From NCBI GenBank assembly GCA_036275695.1, contig DASUDI010000025.1, positions 1 through 36,782 of the forward strand: DNA of 36,782 nt, written 5' to 3'. The position numbers and the translations under genes are program-made. Under the pieces are notes generated by a model that had not been told where the DNA came from, did not search any database, and saw only the letters and a program-made list of their open reading frames with translations. Position 1 is the first letter of the stretch; every line of letters starts with the position of its first letter. Origin of the DNA: Damh-18 sp036275695. Lineage in GTDB: Bacteria; Patescibacteriota; Minisyncoccia; Phycocordibacterales; UBA918. Shown here piece after piece: positions 7,274 through 15,948 of this stretch.

Positions 7274-7298
7274 TTCTCCCACACTAACATTAAAATAT

Positions 7299-8645
7299 AT
7301 GGAACGCACACTCATTGCTTCACTCAGAGAAGCACTCGAACAAGAGGTACTTATTCAAGGGTCAGTACACGTTGCGCGACAACAGGGTAAGATGGCTTTC
7401 TTTGATTTTCGTGACCGCACTGGCCTCATGCAGGGGGTGGTATTTGGTAAGCCTGATGTCCTTGAAGTCGCTCAGTCACTTGGTCAGGAAGATATAGTTG
7501 CGGTAAAGGGAATAGTCCACGCGCGTCCAGAAAAAATGATAAACGCGCACGTTCAAAATGGTGATATTGAACTTGAAATAACACATATCGAAGTACTTGG
7601 GCGCGCTCACGCACTCCCCTTTGATATGAGTGATGAACTCAATCTCGACACCCTTCTCGACAATCGTCCCCTCACGCTTCGCAGAGCGCGTGAGCGCGCC
7701 ATTTTCAAGGTGCAACACACGATTATTACCGCGTATCGTAATTTTCTCGTAGGTGAGGGCTTTGTTGAATTTCAAGCACCGAAGTTAGTAGGTGGTGACG
7801 CGGAAGGTGGAGCAGAGGTATTTAAGGTAGATTATTTTAACAATCAAAAGGCATATCTTGCCACAAGTCCCCAGCTGTACAAGCAAATTATGGTTGGTGT
7901 TTTTGAGCGAGTCTTTTCTACGGGAGCAACATTCCGCGCGGAAAAGAGTGCGACAACCCGTCACCTCAGCGAAATATCAATGCTCGATCTTGAAATGGCT
8001 TTCATTAAGGATCACACCGACATCATCGACATGACCGTAAAACTCATGCGCGCCATGGTGGAGGCGGTCGCAACACACTGTAAAGCAGAACTCGCGCTTC
8101 TCGATATGCCCGTACCACGCGTACCAGAAACATTTCCCGTCATGACCCTACGCGAAGCACAGGAACTCATCAAGCGAGAAACGGGCGAAGATAAAACGAA
8201 AGAACCAGACTTGGAACCAGAAGATGAGCGGTTCTTGTGTGCGTATGCTCATGAACATCTCAATTCTGATTTTGTGTTTGTTACGCACTTTCCTACAAAA
8301 AAGCGCCCCTTCTACACGCACGTAGACCCCGCACACCCAGAGTACACACGCAGTTTTGACATGCTCTTTCGAGGGCTTGAAATGTGTTCAGGAAGCCAGC
8401 GTGTGCATGACTATGACACGCTCGTTGCGCGCATACGGGAAAAAGGTCTTGACCCAGAAAAATTTGCGTTCTACTTGCAGGCTTTTAAATATGGCATGCC
8501 TCCACATGGAGGTATTGGGCTCGGACTTGAGCGTCTTACGGCAAAATTCTGTGGTGTACAAAATGTAAAAGAAGCAACACTGTTCCCTCGTGACATCAAC
8601 CGCATTGATACGCTCCTCTCTAAAACAAATGAACATGCAGATTAA
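7299..8645 (+). CDS. aspS: Aspartyl-tRNA synthetase, archaeal type (probably non-discriminating)
   Basis: This class II synthetase activates aspartate and loads tRNA-Asp; archaeal-type versions often also load tRNA-Asn. The 448-residue protein has an N-terminal OB-fold anticodon domain (about 1-110). The catalytic core has GGAEVFKV and SPQLYKQ, motif 2 FRAEKSATTRH from residue 212, and motif 3 GLGLERL at 407-413. It lacks the insertion domain of the usual bacterial enzyme (about 590 residues). The ATG at 7299 is used; the in-frame ATG at 7251 lies inside the terminator hairpin. Expression is probably controlled by the T-box leader. Misacylated Asp-tRNA-Asn would need GatCAB amidation, which is not in this window. 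Confidence 0.93.
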   Translation: MERTLIASLREALEQEVLIQGSVHVARQQGKMAFFDFRDRTGLMQGVVFGKPDVLEVAQSLGQEDIVAVKGIVHARPEKMINAHVQNGDIELEITHIEVLGRAHALPFDMSDELNLDTLLDNRPLTLRRARERAIFKVQHTIITAYRNFLVGEGFVEFQAPKLVGGDAEGGAEVFKVDYFNNQKAYLATSPQLYKQIMVGVFERVFSTGATFRAEKSATTRHLSEISMLDLEMAFIKDHTDIIDMTVKLMRAMVEAVATHCKAELALLDMPVPRVPETFPVMTLREAQELIKRETGEDKTKEPDLEPEDERFLCAYAHEHLNSDFVFVTHFPTKKRPFYTHVDPAHPEYTRSFDMLFRGLEMCSGSQRVHDYDTLVARIREKGLDPEKFAFYLQAFKYGMPPHGGIGLGLERLTAKFCGVQNVKEATLFPRDINRIDTLLSKTNEHAD

Positions 8646-10038
8646 GGTAAGTTCTAAATCGCGCGAAGCATTTTTGCGCACACATACACACATCACCTTC
8701 ATTGAGAAGGGGGTCGAGCGATTAGTTGAGCGAGATGGTATTACCTCGCTTGAAATTGTCGTGGGAACCTATGAAAAAATTACTCCCCGTACGTTACGCA
8801 CGCTCATACGTAGTATTGTTCAGAGTGCGAAAAAACACCACCTCAAAAAAATTACACTCGAACTTCCGTACGGCGCATTCACGGGATGTCATACATACCC
8901 TGAAGAATGGTTTTGGAGCACGGTCGCAGAAAACCTACTTCTTGCTGACTATGAACATACCCAATACAAAAGCAAACCAAAAAAGTCACCACTCACTGAG
9001 GTGCTCTGTCTCACCGCAAACGCCATGCGTGCCACACAGGGAGTGACCCGTGGAAGTATAATTGCTCAATCAGCAAATAGCGCGCGAGATATAGCCAACA
9101 CAACGGGTGGCGATATGACCCCCGCGCTCCTCGCGTCTTACGCAAAAAAACTATGCACGAATACACATACAAAGGTGACGGTACTTGATGAAAAGCGCAT
9201 ACACGCCCTCGGCATGGGTGGACTTATGGGTGTGGGGAAGGGATCGAAACATCCCCCACGCTTTATCATTATTGATTATGATGGACGTGACGCAAAGGCA
9301 AAAAAGTCAAAAGTAGGACCTGTGGTGTTTGTCGGTAAGGGAATTACGTTTGACACAGGCGGGCTTCAAGTAAAGCCTGGAATGGCAATGTATGAAATGC
9401 ACATGGATATGTCAGGTGGTGCGGCAGTAATTGCTACCCTCCATGCAATTGCTACACTAAAATTGAAAAAACATGTTATAGGGATTATTCCCGCGGCAGA
9501 AAATGCTATATCGAGTGAGTCCATTCGACCCGGTGATGTGATGACCATGATGTCAGGAAAGACGGTGGAAATGCTTCACACTGATGCTGAGGGAAGGGTA
9601 ATCCTTGCTGACGCGCTTCATTACGCGCGAACATACAACCCTTCGCTCATTGTGGATGTGGCAACACTTACCGGCGCGGCACTTGTGGCGGTAGGGCAAC
9701 ACGCGCACGTTATACTCACCAAAGACCGCGCGCTTGAAGATAAATTCCGTGAACTTGGAGAGGAGAGTGGCGACTATACATTCCCGCTACCACTGTGGGA
9801 TGAATACACACAGTACACCAAAGGTGTACATGCTGATATTGCCAATATCACGCCAGGTGACTCTCGCTTTGGCGGTACAATAAATGGAGCGGCATTTCTT
9901 TCACATTTTACAAAGGGTCTACCGTGGGTACACATTGATATGGCACCGCGCATGACCTCAGTGCCAAGTGACAAGCTTGCTAAAGGCGCGACAGGGGAAC
10001 CCACCCGTCTCTTGGTGAAAATTGCTGAATGTTATTAG
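8629..10038 (+). CDS. pepA: Leucyl aminopeptidase, M17 family
   Basis: M17 aminopeptidases remove N-terminal residues from peptides using two metal ions, usually as cytosolic hexamers. The C-terminal catalytic domain is intact: GKGITFDTGG with the metal-binding Lys and Asp, MHMDMSGGAAV, and HTDAEGRVILADAL with the bicarbonate-site Arg. The N-terminal domain is weakly conserved, as usual. The 469-residue length fits. The start is at 8629 or 8635, overlapping the end of aspS by up to 17 bases, which suggests translational coupling within an aspS-pepA operon; a longer frame from 8590 is unlikely. Confidence 0.95.
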   Translation: MNMQIKVSSKSREAFLRTHTHITFIEKGVERLVERDGITSLEIVVGTYEKITPRTLRTLIRSIVQSAKKHHLKKITLELPYGAFTGCHTYPEEWFWSTVAENLLLADYEHTQYKSKPKKSPLTEVLCLTANAMRATQGVTRGSIIAQSANSARDIANTTGGDMTPALLASYAKKLCTNTHTKVTVLDEKRIHALGMGGLMGVGKGSKHPPRFIIIDYDGRDAKAKKSKVGPVVFVGKGITFDTGGLQVKPGMAMYEMHMDMSGGAAVIATLHAIATLKLKKHVIGIIPAAENAISSESIRPGDVMTMMSGKTVEMLHTDAEGRVILADALHYARTYNPSLIVDVATLTGAALVAVGQHAHVILTKDRALEDKFRELGEESGDYTFPLPLWDEYTQYTKGVHADIANITPGDSRFGGTINGAAFLSHFTKGLPWVHIDMAPRMTSVPSDKLAKGATGEPTRLLVKIAECY

Positions 10039-10068
10039 GTGAGGTAGTGTGGTGCAGGGGAGAGGGTT

Positions 10069-10108
10069 ATACGCGCGCAAAACGAAGTTTTGCGCGCGTA
10101 TTATCTTT
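10069..10108 (+). terminator. Rho-independent terminator after pepA
   Basis: A 15-bp perfect stem (10069-10083 with 10087-10101, loop GAA) contains CGCGCGC runs and is followed by a T-rich stretch. The scpA promoter begins right after it. Confidence 0.8.
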
Positions 10109-10114
10109 TCACCG

Positions 10115-10123
10115 TGGTACAAT
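10115..10123 (+). promoter_or_regulatory. Extended -10 promoter of scpA, predicted leaderless
   Basis: TGGTACAAT ends 7 bases before the scpA ATG at 10131, so the predicted transcript start coincides with the start codon. Confidence 0.65.
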
Positions 10124-10130
10124 ATAACGC

Positions 10131-10874
10131 ATGGACGACTCATCGCCATCAACAAATTTCAACATACGATCAACACACTACTCAGGTCCACTCGACCTCC
10201 TCATTGATCTTATTGAGAAGCGTAAATTTCTCGTTAATGATATTTCAATTGCTTCGGTTACCGATGACTATATGGCATACGTCGCGCAATTTGAAAAAAG
10301 TCCGCTTCGTGATATGGCAGAATTCATCGTACTTGCATCAACATTACTCCTTCTCAAATCAAAGTCATTACTACCTATACTAGAACTCACTGAAACCGAG
10401 GAAGAAAATATCGAAAATCTTGAAAGACGTCTCAAACTGTATCAGATATACAGAAACGCAAGTAAGACAATTTTAGATATCTTCGGGAAACAGAGGCGTT
10501 ATGAAAGAAGATTTGTGCCTGATAAAAATCCACTATTTATTACTGACGCGTATACAAATGTCTCTACACTTCACCACGCACTTACTGATGTCGTGGCAAG
10601 TCTTCCTAAGAAAGTGGAAAAACCGAAAGTTCAAGTACGTACGGTAGTCTCACTCGAAACCATGATGACGCGCCTCAGAGAGCGCATTGAACGTCAGATG
10701 TCATTTACGTTCAAGGAGTTTACGGGTTCAGCAGTCGAACGCTCTACGGTAGTTGTGGGTTTCTTAGCCATACTTGAAATGGTAAAACAAGGCAATCTTA
10801 TTGTACGGCAAACAGAGCGATACACTGATATCGAAATCGAGCGCAATGGCCACGCGCTTCCCAAATATCAGTAA
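10131..10874 (+). CDS. scpA: Segregation and condensation protein A
   Basis: ScpA is the kleisin subunit that links SMC heads and, with ScpB, compacts and segregates the chromosome. The 247-residue protein shows the N-terminal kleisin signature YSGPLDLLIDLIEKRKFLVNDI near residues 16-37, given here only as a pattern start (GPLDLLIDLI), then DMAEFIVLASTLLLLKSKSL. The C-terminal winged helix, with STVVVGFLAILEMVKQG, is also present. scpB follows 73 bases downstream behind its own -10 box. No Smc gene is in the window. Confidence 0.95.
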   Translation: MDDSSPSTNFNIRSTHYSGPLDLLIDLIEKRKFLVNDISIASVTDDYMAYVAQFEKSPLRDMAEFIVLASTLLLLKSKSLLPILELTETEEENIENLERRLKLYQIYRNASKTILDIFGKQRRYERRFVPDKNPLFITDAYTNVSTLHHALTDVVASLPKKVEKPKVQVRTVVSLETMMTRLRERIERQMSFTFKEFTGSAVERSTVVVGFLAILEMVKQGNLIVRQTERYTDIEIERNGHALPKYQ

Positions 10875-10932
10875 TATAAAGAAAGTGCCACATTTTCTAT
10901 TGACAGTCGAGGGCATACATTGAGACGCAACC

Positions 10933-10941
10933 TGTTATACT
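10933..10941 (+). promoter_or_regulatory. Extended -10 promoter of scpB, predicted leaderless
   Basis: TGTTATACT ends 6 bases before the ATG at 10948. A TTGACA at 10900-10905 is too far away (30 bp) to be its -35. Confidence 0.65.
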
Positions 10942-10947
10942 AGATGT

Positions 10948-11526
10948 ATGACACTCGAAGCATCGATCGAGGCAGTTTTATTTTATAAAGCAGAGCCCAT
11001 TAAAAAAACAACGCTTGCGGAACTTTTTGAATGCACTGTCGAAGACATTGACACTGCACTTGTCGCACTCAACACCTCACTTACGGGGCGGGGTATATCG
11101 CTCACCACCACGGACACTCACGCACAACTAGTCACCGCAACTGACGCGGGTGACATCATAGAATCACTTCGAAAGGCAGACTTAAAAACTGATATCGGCA
11201 AGGCAGGTGCTGAGACCCTCGCCATTATTCTCTACCGTGGACCAATATCGCGCATTGAAATTGATAAAATACGTGGTGTTAATTCAGCATTCATTATCCG
11301 CAATTTACTTATCCGAGGCCTCATTGAACGTGAGTCTCATCAGACCAACGTACGCTCGTTTACCTACAAAGCAACACCATCCCTACTCAATCATCTTGGC
11401 GTCACTCACAAGGAAGCACTTCCTGATTTTGTTTCTATTATGAACACACTTGACGCATTCGAGCGTGATCATGATGAACAAGATGCGGGTGAAAAAAATG
11501 CCTTTACCACACATTCCGCTCAATAA
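10948..11526 (+). CDS. scpB: Segregation and condensation protein B
   Basis: ScpB dimers bind the middle of ScpA and modulate the SMC ring. The 192-residue protein contains two winged-helix domains. Typical stretches are IEAVLFYKAEPI near the start and ETLAIILYRGPISRIEIDKIRGV, then a second helix-turn-helix with LLIRGLIERE. The length is normal for the family. It lies directly after scpA and 6 bases before the D,D-carboxypeptidase gene, with no ribosome binding site for either. Confidence 0.95.
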   Translation: MTLEASIEAVLFYKAEPIKKTTLAELFECTVEDIDTALVALNTSLTGRGISLTTTDTHAQLVTATDAGDIIESLRKADLKTDIGKAGAETLAIILYRGPISRIEIDKIRGVNSAFIIRNLLIRGLIERESHQTNVRSFTYKATPSLLNHLGVTHKEALPDFVSIMNTLDAFERDHDEQDAGEKNAFTTHSAQ

Positions 11527-11532
11527 GAAACT

Positions 11533-12591
11533 ATGCGTGACCAAAATACTGAACAACATATAGACATACACGAGCACACACGCGCGGCTTTTTTTGCTGA
11601 CGATTATGAGGTGTCCATAGAAGAACCGAGAAAATCAATATCACCCATCCCCGTTATCCCTGAACTCGGCATGGCACTGGGGCTTCTGGTATTGGTTTTT
11701 GGCGTAACGTACGTATCTATACCCGACAATTTCTTCACTAAAAAACAAACAAACACAGAGGTGTACACGCAACTCGCCCCACTTCACGAGACACCCGAAA
11801 AGATTGACGCGTATACTGACACGCAACTGACCGCACATTCCGCTATTGTGTGGGATGCTAAAAATAAGAAAGTGCTTTTCGAAAAAAACGCCGACGAGGC
11901 GCTACCACTTGCATCAGTCACCAAACTCATGACCGCGCTCGTGGCGTATGAACTCCTTGATCCACAGGAACGAGTTCGTGTCACTAATCACGCGCTTCGC
12001 GCGGAAGGAGATAGCGGTCTTCGTGATGGTGAACAGTTTACACTTGAAAACATTATTGACCTTACGCTCATATCCTCTTCAAATGACGCGGCGACTGCCG
12101 TGAGTGCCGTTGGTGGTGCCGTCATCAGCGAAACCAATCCTTCTGTGGCGTTCGTTCGTGCTATGAATATCAAAGCAGAGGAACTCGGACTTACAAAAAC
12201 ACACTTTGAGAACCCAACTGGCCTTGATATCTCACCCTCAAAGGCAGGTGCGTACGGAAGTGCGCGTGATATCGCGTTACTCATGGAGCACATTACCCGC
12301 ACCGTTCCTGAAGCGATAGCCCTTACCAATGTGGCATCAGCGCGTATTGCAAACAATGAGGGCGTATACCATCTTGCGGAAAACACCAACGAATATGTTC
12401 AAAAAATAGACGGTCTTATTGCGTCAAAAACAGGCTACACAACGCTCGCAGGTGGAAACCTCGCTATCGCATTTAACGCCGGACTGGATAGACCTATTGT
12501 CATAGTAGTACTTGGTTCAACATACGATGATAGATTTTCAGATGTACTCACACTTGTTACCGAGACACAGCGTCACTTATCAGAAACATAA
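11533..12591 (+). CDS. D-alanyl-D-alanine carboxypeptidase, S11 family
   Basis: S11 enzymes trim the terminal D-Ala from peptidoglycan stem peptides outside the membrane. The 352-residue protein has a cytosolic N-terminal tail, one membrane helix (about 45-62, LGMALGLLVLVFGVTYV), then a serine peptidase domain. The three active-site motifs are SVTK (SxxK), SSN (SxN) and KTG. It lacks the long C-terminal beta domain and amphipathic anchor of E. coli DacA; anchoring is N-terminal instead. It begins the wall and division cluster with mraY, ftsW and murG. Confidence 0.93.
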   Translation: MRDQNTEQHIDIHEHTRAAFFADDYEVSIEEPRKSISPIPVIPELGMALGLLVLVFGVTYVSIPDNFFTKKQTNTEVYTQLAPLHETPEKIDAYTDTQLTAHSAIVWDAKNKKVLFEKNADEALPLASVTKLMTALVAYELLDPQERVRVTNHALRAEGDSGLRDGEQFTLENIIDLTLISSSNDAATAVSAVGGAVISETNPSVAFVRAMNIKAEELGLTKTHFENPTGLDISPSKAGAYGSARDIALLMEHITRTVPEAIALTNVASARIANNEGVYHLAENTNEYVQKIDGLIASKTGYTTLAGGNLAIAFNAGLDRPIVIVVLGSTYDDRFSDVLTLVTETQRHLSET

Positions 12592-12608
12592 CTATTACCT
12601 CATACCGT

Positions 12609-13682
12609 ATGGAAATAACTATTCTTAAAGTTTTACTACCCTCACTTATCGCGTTCACCGTAGGTATTCTTATTACACCATTCGTCACTGGATGGCTCTA
12701 TCGACATGAAATGTGGAAAAAAAAGGCCGGTAAAGGTGCTGGCTACGGTGGGGGAGAAACGCCACTCTTTGACGCACTCCACGCAAAGCGCGATACCAAC
12801 ACACCACGCATGGGCGGTATGGTGATATGGATAAGCATCCTCATTACCATCACGCTTTTGTGGTTGCTCAGCATAACATTCCCCAACACACTTTTTGGAA
12901 ACCTTGATTTTTTGAGTCGCTCGCAGACCTGGCTCCCGCTTTTTGCCCTTATAATTGGCGCGTTTGTGGGACTTTTTGATGACTATTTAGTCGTAAAGGG
13001 AACAGGGAAGCATTTTGCAGGTGGACTACCACTTTCACAACGCATTTTTGTTGTGGGAATGACAGCGTTATTTTCTGCATGGTGGTTTTACGAGAAACTT
13101 GACGTATCGAGTGTTTCGCTCCTTGGGTACGGGTATGTCGATCTAGGTCTACTCTTTATTCCTTTTTTTGTGCTTGTCGCTATTGCCATATACGCAAGTG
13201 GTGTCATTGACGGCATTGACGGACTCTCAGGTGGTACATTTCTTTTTATTTTTGCCGCGTACACTGGCATTGCTGTTTATCAACACCAAATCGACATTGC
13301 TGCGTTTTGCGCCACAATCACAGGTGGTATTCTCGCATTTCTTTGGTTTAACATTCCACCCGCACGCTTCTACATGACCGAAACGGGTGTCATGGCACTC
13401 ACCATGACACTTACCATTGTTGCGTTTATGACTGATCGCCTCGGCGATGGAGAAGGGGTCTCGGTACTTCCTGTTATTGGTTTCCTTTTGGTAGCGACCG
13501 TTATTTCTGATATAGCACAACTTCTATCGAAGCGTTTTCGTGGCAAAAAGTTATTCCGCATCGCCCCCATTCATCACCATTTTGAGGCTTTAGGTTGGCC
13601 ACCTGAAAAGGTCACCATGCGATACTGGATACTTGGATTCATATGCGCGATACTCGGGAGCATTCTCGCAATAATGCTGTAA
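12609..13682 (+). CDS. mraY: Phospho-N-acetylmuramoyl-pentapeptide transferase
   Basis: MraY is the integral membrane enzyme that transfers phospho-MurNAc-pentapeptide from UDP to undecaprenyl phosphate, forming lipid I. The 357-residue protein has about ten membrane helices. The catalytic aspartates are in LFDDYLVVKG and in GVIDGIDGLSGG, and the HHHFEALGW motif is present near the C terminus. An NTPRMGG block occurs near residue 58. It is 17 bases downstream of the carboxypeptidase gene and 15 bases upstream of ftsW. Confidence 0.97.
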   Translation: MEITILKVLLPSLIAFTVGILITPFVTGWLYRHEMWKKKAGKGAGYGGGETPLFDALHAKRDTNTPRMGGMVIWISILITITLLWLLSITFPNTLFGNLDFLSRSQTWLPLFALIIGAFVGLFDDYLVVKGTGKHFAGGLPLSQRIFVVGMTALFSAWWFYEKLDVSSVSLLGYGYVDLGLLFIPFFVLVAIAIYASGVIDGIDGLSGGTFLFIFAAYTGIAVYQHQIDIAAFCATITGGILAFLWFNIPPARFYMTETGVMALTMTLTIVAFMTDRLGDGEGVSVLPVIGFLLVATVISDIAQLLSKRFRGKKLFRIAPIHHHFEALGWPPEKVTMRYWILGFICAILGSILAIML

Positions 13683-13697
13683 ATTATCATATTTCTC

Positions 13698-14801
13698 ATG
13701 CGACATCCCATCGATAGAACACTCCTCTTTTTTACAGTAACACTTGTTATCGTGGGATTTTTTATATTTACCTCAGCATCACTTGGTCTCCTTGCCCGTG
13801 ATGGTGCGCGATTCTCATCGGTTGCATTTAATCAAGTGTTATTCGGTATCATTGGTGGAAGCGTCGCGCTCTTTATTGCGAGCAAAATACACTACCGTGT
13901 ATGGCGACAACACGCCTTCTATATCGGCGTCGCAACAATGCTTCTCACGCTTGCGGTATTTTTACCACACATTGGCGCATCCCATGGAGGAGCACGAAGA
14001 TGGCTTGATCTAGGCTTTATATCATTTCAACCTTCTGAATTTCTCAAATTTGGTTTTGTGGTATATATGGCTACATGGCTTTCAGGCATGAAGCATCACA
14101 TTAAAAATTTTAAAAAGGGAACACTTCCTTTTGTGGCACTTCTTGTAGGGGTTGCTCTACCTCTCCTTGCGCAACCAGACACTGACACCTTCCTCATGAT
14201 CGCAACGTCGTGTCTCGCTATGTTTATTGTTGCGGGAGGAAGTATACGTGATGTCGCGCTCATTGGTGTTGCAGGTATTGTACTCATTATTATCCTTATG
14301 TTTACGCGCCCCTATATCAAAGACCGCATTGAAGTTTTTCTTAATCCCTCACTCGACCCGCAGGGCGCTGGGTATCAGGTAAAACAATCACTCATTGCAA
14401 TTGGCTCAGGGGGTGTTGTGGGAAGGGGGTACGGTCAAAGTATTCAAAAATTTGAGTACTTGCCAGAACCAATCGGAGATTCTGTGTTTGCCGTTTTTGC
14501 TGAAGAGTTTGGTTTTATAGGTTCACTCATACTCATAGGACTCTTTGGCGGCTTCACCATGCGGGGATATCGTATCGCCACGCATGCACCTGATTTATTC
14601 GGTATGCTTCTCGTTGTGGGTATTATGACCATCATTGTCGCGCAGATATTTCTCAACATTGCCGCCATGCTCGCGCTCGCACCACTTTCAGGTCTTCCAC
14701 TTCCATTTATCAGTCATGGTGGAACCGCACTTTTTACAACACTTGCCGCAGTTGGTGTGGTGCTCAATATATCGACACATCAAAAAAGAGTACTCACGTA
14801 G
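13698..14801 (+). CDS. ftsW: FtsW/RodA-type SEDS glycosyltransferase
   Basis: SEDS proteins polymerise lipid II glycan strands during septation (FtsW) or elongation (RodA). The 367-residue protein has about ten membrane helices. Conserved stretches are GARRWLDLGFISFQPSEFLK, the loop after GYQVKQSLIAIGSGG, and PEPIGDSVFAVFAEEFGF, with a C-terminal LPLPFISHGGTALF. The position between mraY and murG favours FtsW over RodA. It would pair with a class B PBP not seen here. Confidence 0.93.
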   Translation: MRHPIDRTLLFFTVTLVIVGFFIFTSASLGLLARDGARFSSVAFNQVLFGIIGGSVALFIASKIHYRVWRQHAFYIGVATMLLTLAVFLPHIGASHGGARRWLDLGFISFQPSEFLKFGFVVYMATWLSGMKHHIKNFKKGTLPFVALLVGVALPLLAQPDTDTFLMIATSCLAMFIVAGGSIRDVALIGVAGIVLIIILMFTRPYIKDRIEVFLNPSLDPQGAGYQVKQSLIAIGSGGVVGRGYGQSIQKFEYLPEPIGDSVFAVFAEEFGFIGSLILIGLFGGFTMRGYRIATHAPDLFGMLLVVGIMTIIVAQIFLNIAAMLALAPLSGLPLPFISHGGTALFTTLAAVGVVLNISTHQKRVLT

Positions 14802-14803
14802 TA

Positions 14804-14812
14804 TGTTATGAT
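14804..14812 (+). promoter_or_regulatory. Extended -10 site before murG
   Basis: TGTTATGAT lies 11 bases before the murG ATG at 14824, so any transcript from it has a leader of only a few bases. It could add an internal start within the wall operon. Confidence 0.5.
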
Positions 14813-14823
14813 GTAAAAAATAT

Positions 14824-15945
14824 ATGAGCGAACGAAAAATATTACTTGTCGGTGGTGGTACCGGGGGGCACTTTTACCCCCTCATGGCCATTGCGGAGTC
14901 ACTCAATACGTACCCTGAATACACACTTTATTACGCGGGTCCAGATCCCTATGACGCCCAGTCCCTCAACGCATTGGGTATACGTTTTATGCAAATACCC
15001 GCGGGGAAGCGCAGGCGCTATACTTCTATTAAAAATTTTTTTGATATTTTTGTTACACTCTACGGACTCATTGTTGCTTGGGTACGCCTCTTCCTGCTCT
15101 ACCCAGACGTAATCGTAAGCAAGGGTGGGTACACGAGTATCCCTGTTACCATACTCGCAATTTTTTACCGCATACCTATAATCATGCACGATTCTGACTC
15201 GAAAATTGGTTCAGCAAATCGTCTTATACTTAAATATGCCCACAGTGTCGTGGTAGCATACGATGAATCACTTCAAGAAGCACGTACCAAAAATTTAAAT
15301 GTATATAAGTTTGGCATACCCATTCGTAACACGCTACGCACAACACCCACAGCTGACGCGATCGTCACGCTTGGCATAGATCCTAACGTGCCACTCATAC
15401 TCGTTATCGGAGGTTCGCAAGGTGCTGAACGTCTCAATCAATTTATTTACGACGCGCTTGATGAACTTCTTCCCTCATATACCATCCTCCACCAGACCGG
15501 TCCAACACACATTCAAACGGCTCACATTGCGGCTGACACTCTCATACAGTCATCCGAGCTCCGCGCGCGCTATGTTCCTAAACCTTTTTTGAATGCAACC
15601 GAACTCAATAATGCCTACCACCTTGCTCAGATAGTCATATCACGCGCGGGGAGTACCTCAATTTTTGAAATTGCGCTTCATGGAAAGCCTTCAATTATTA
15701 TTCCCATTCCCGAGGACATAAGTCACGATCAGCGGACCAACGCGTATGCCTACGCACGCTCTGGTGCTTGTGTGGTTATAGAGGAAAAAAACATGGGTGA
15801 CAACTTGCTCCAAGCAGAAATCCACCGTATTATGACCGACACAATCGTATATGAGCGTATGGTAGAAGCAGCACGCTCATTTGCATTGCCTGATGCCAGC
15901 GAACGTGTATCAGCACTTGTACACGAAGTGGCAGAAAACCACTAA
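14824..15945 (+). CDS. murG: UDP-GlcNAc:lipid I N-acetylglucosaminyltransferase
   Basis: MurG adds GlcNAc to lipid I at the inner membrane face, giving lipid II. The 373-residue GT-B protein has the first signature LLVGGGTGGHFYPLMAIAE near the N terminus and the second, LVIGGSQGAERLNQ, at the start of the C-terminal domain. SRAGSTSIFEIALHGKPSIIIPIP forms the UDP-GlcNAc site. The length is slightly above average. It follows ftsW by 22 bases and precedes gltX by 3 bases. Confidence 0.96.
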   Translation: MSERKILLVGGGTGGHFYPLMAIAESLNTYPEYTLYYAGPDPYDAQSLNALGIRFMQIPAGKRRRYTSIKNFFDIFVTLYGLIVAWVRLFLLYPDVIVSKGGYTSIPVTILAIFYRIPIIMHDSDSKIGSANRLILKYAHSVVVAYDESLQEARTKNLNVYKFGIPIRNTLRTTPTADAIVTLGIDPNVPLILVIGGSQGAERLNQFIYDALDELLPSYTILHQTGPTHIQTAHIAADTLIQSSELRARYVPKPFLNATELNNAYHLAQIVISRAGSTSIFEIALHGKPSIIIPIPEDISHDQRTNAYAYARSGACVVIEEKNMGDNLLQAEIHRIMTDTIVYERMVEAARSFALPDASERVSALVHEVAENH

Positions 15946-15948
15946 TCT

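Noticed and set aside
7251..7298. N-terminal extension of aspS from the ATG at 7251
   Set aside because: That ATG lies at the base of the T-box terminator's right arm, and the added residues are just the translation of the hairpin.
10900..10941. TTGACA at 10900-10905 as the scpB -35 box
   Set aside because: The distance to TATACT is 30 bp, far above a usable spacer; the site is better seen as an extended -10 promoter.
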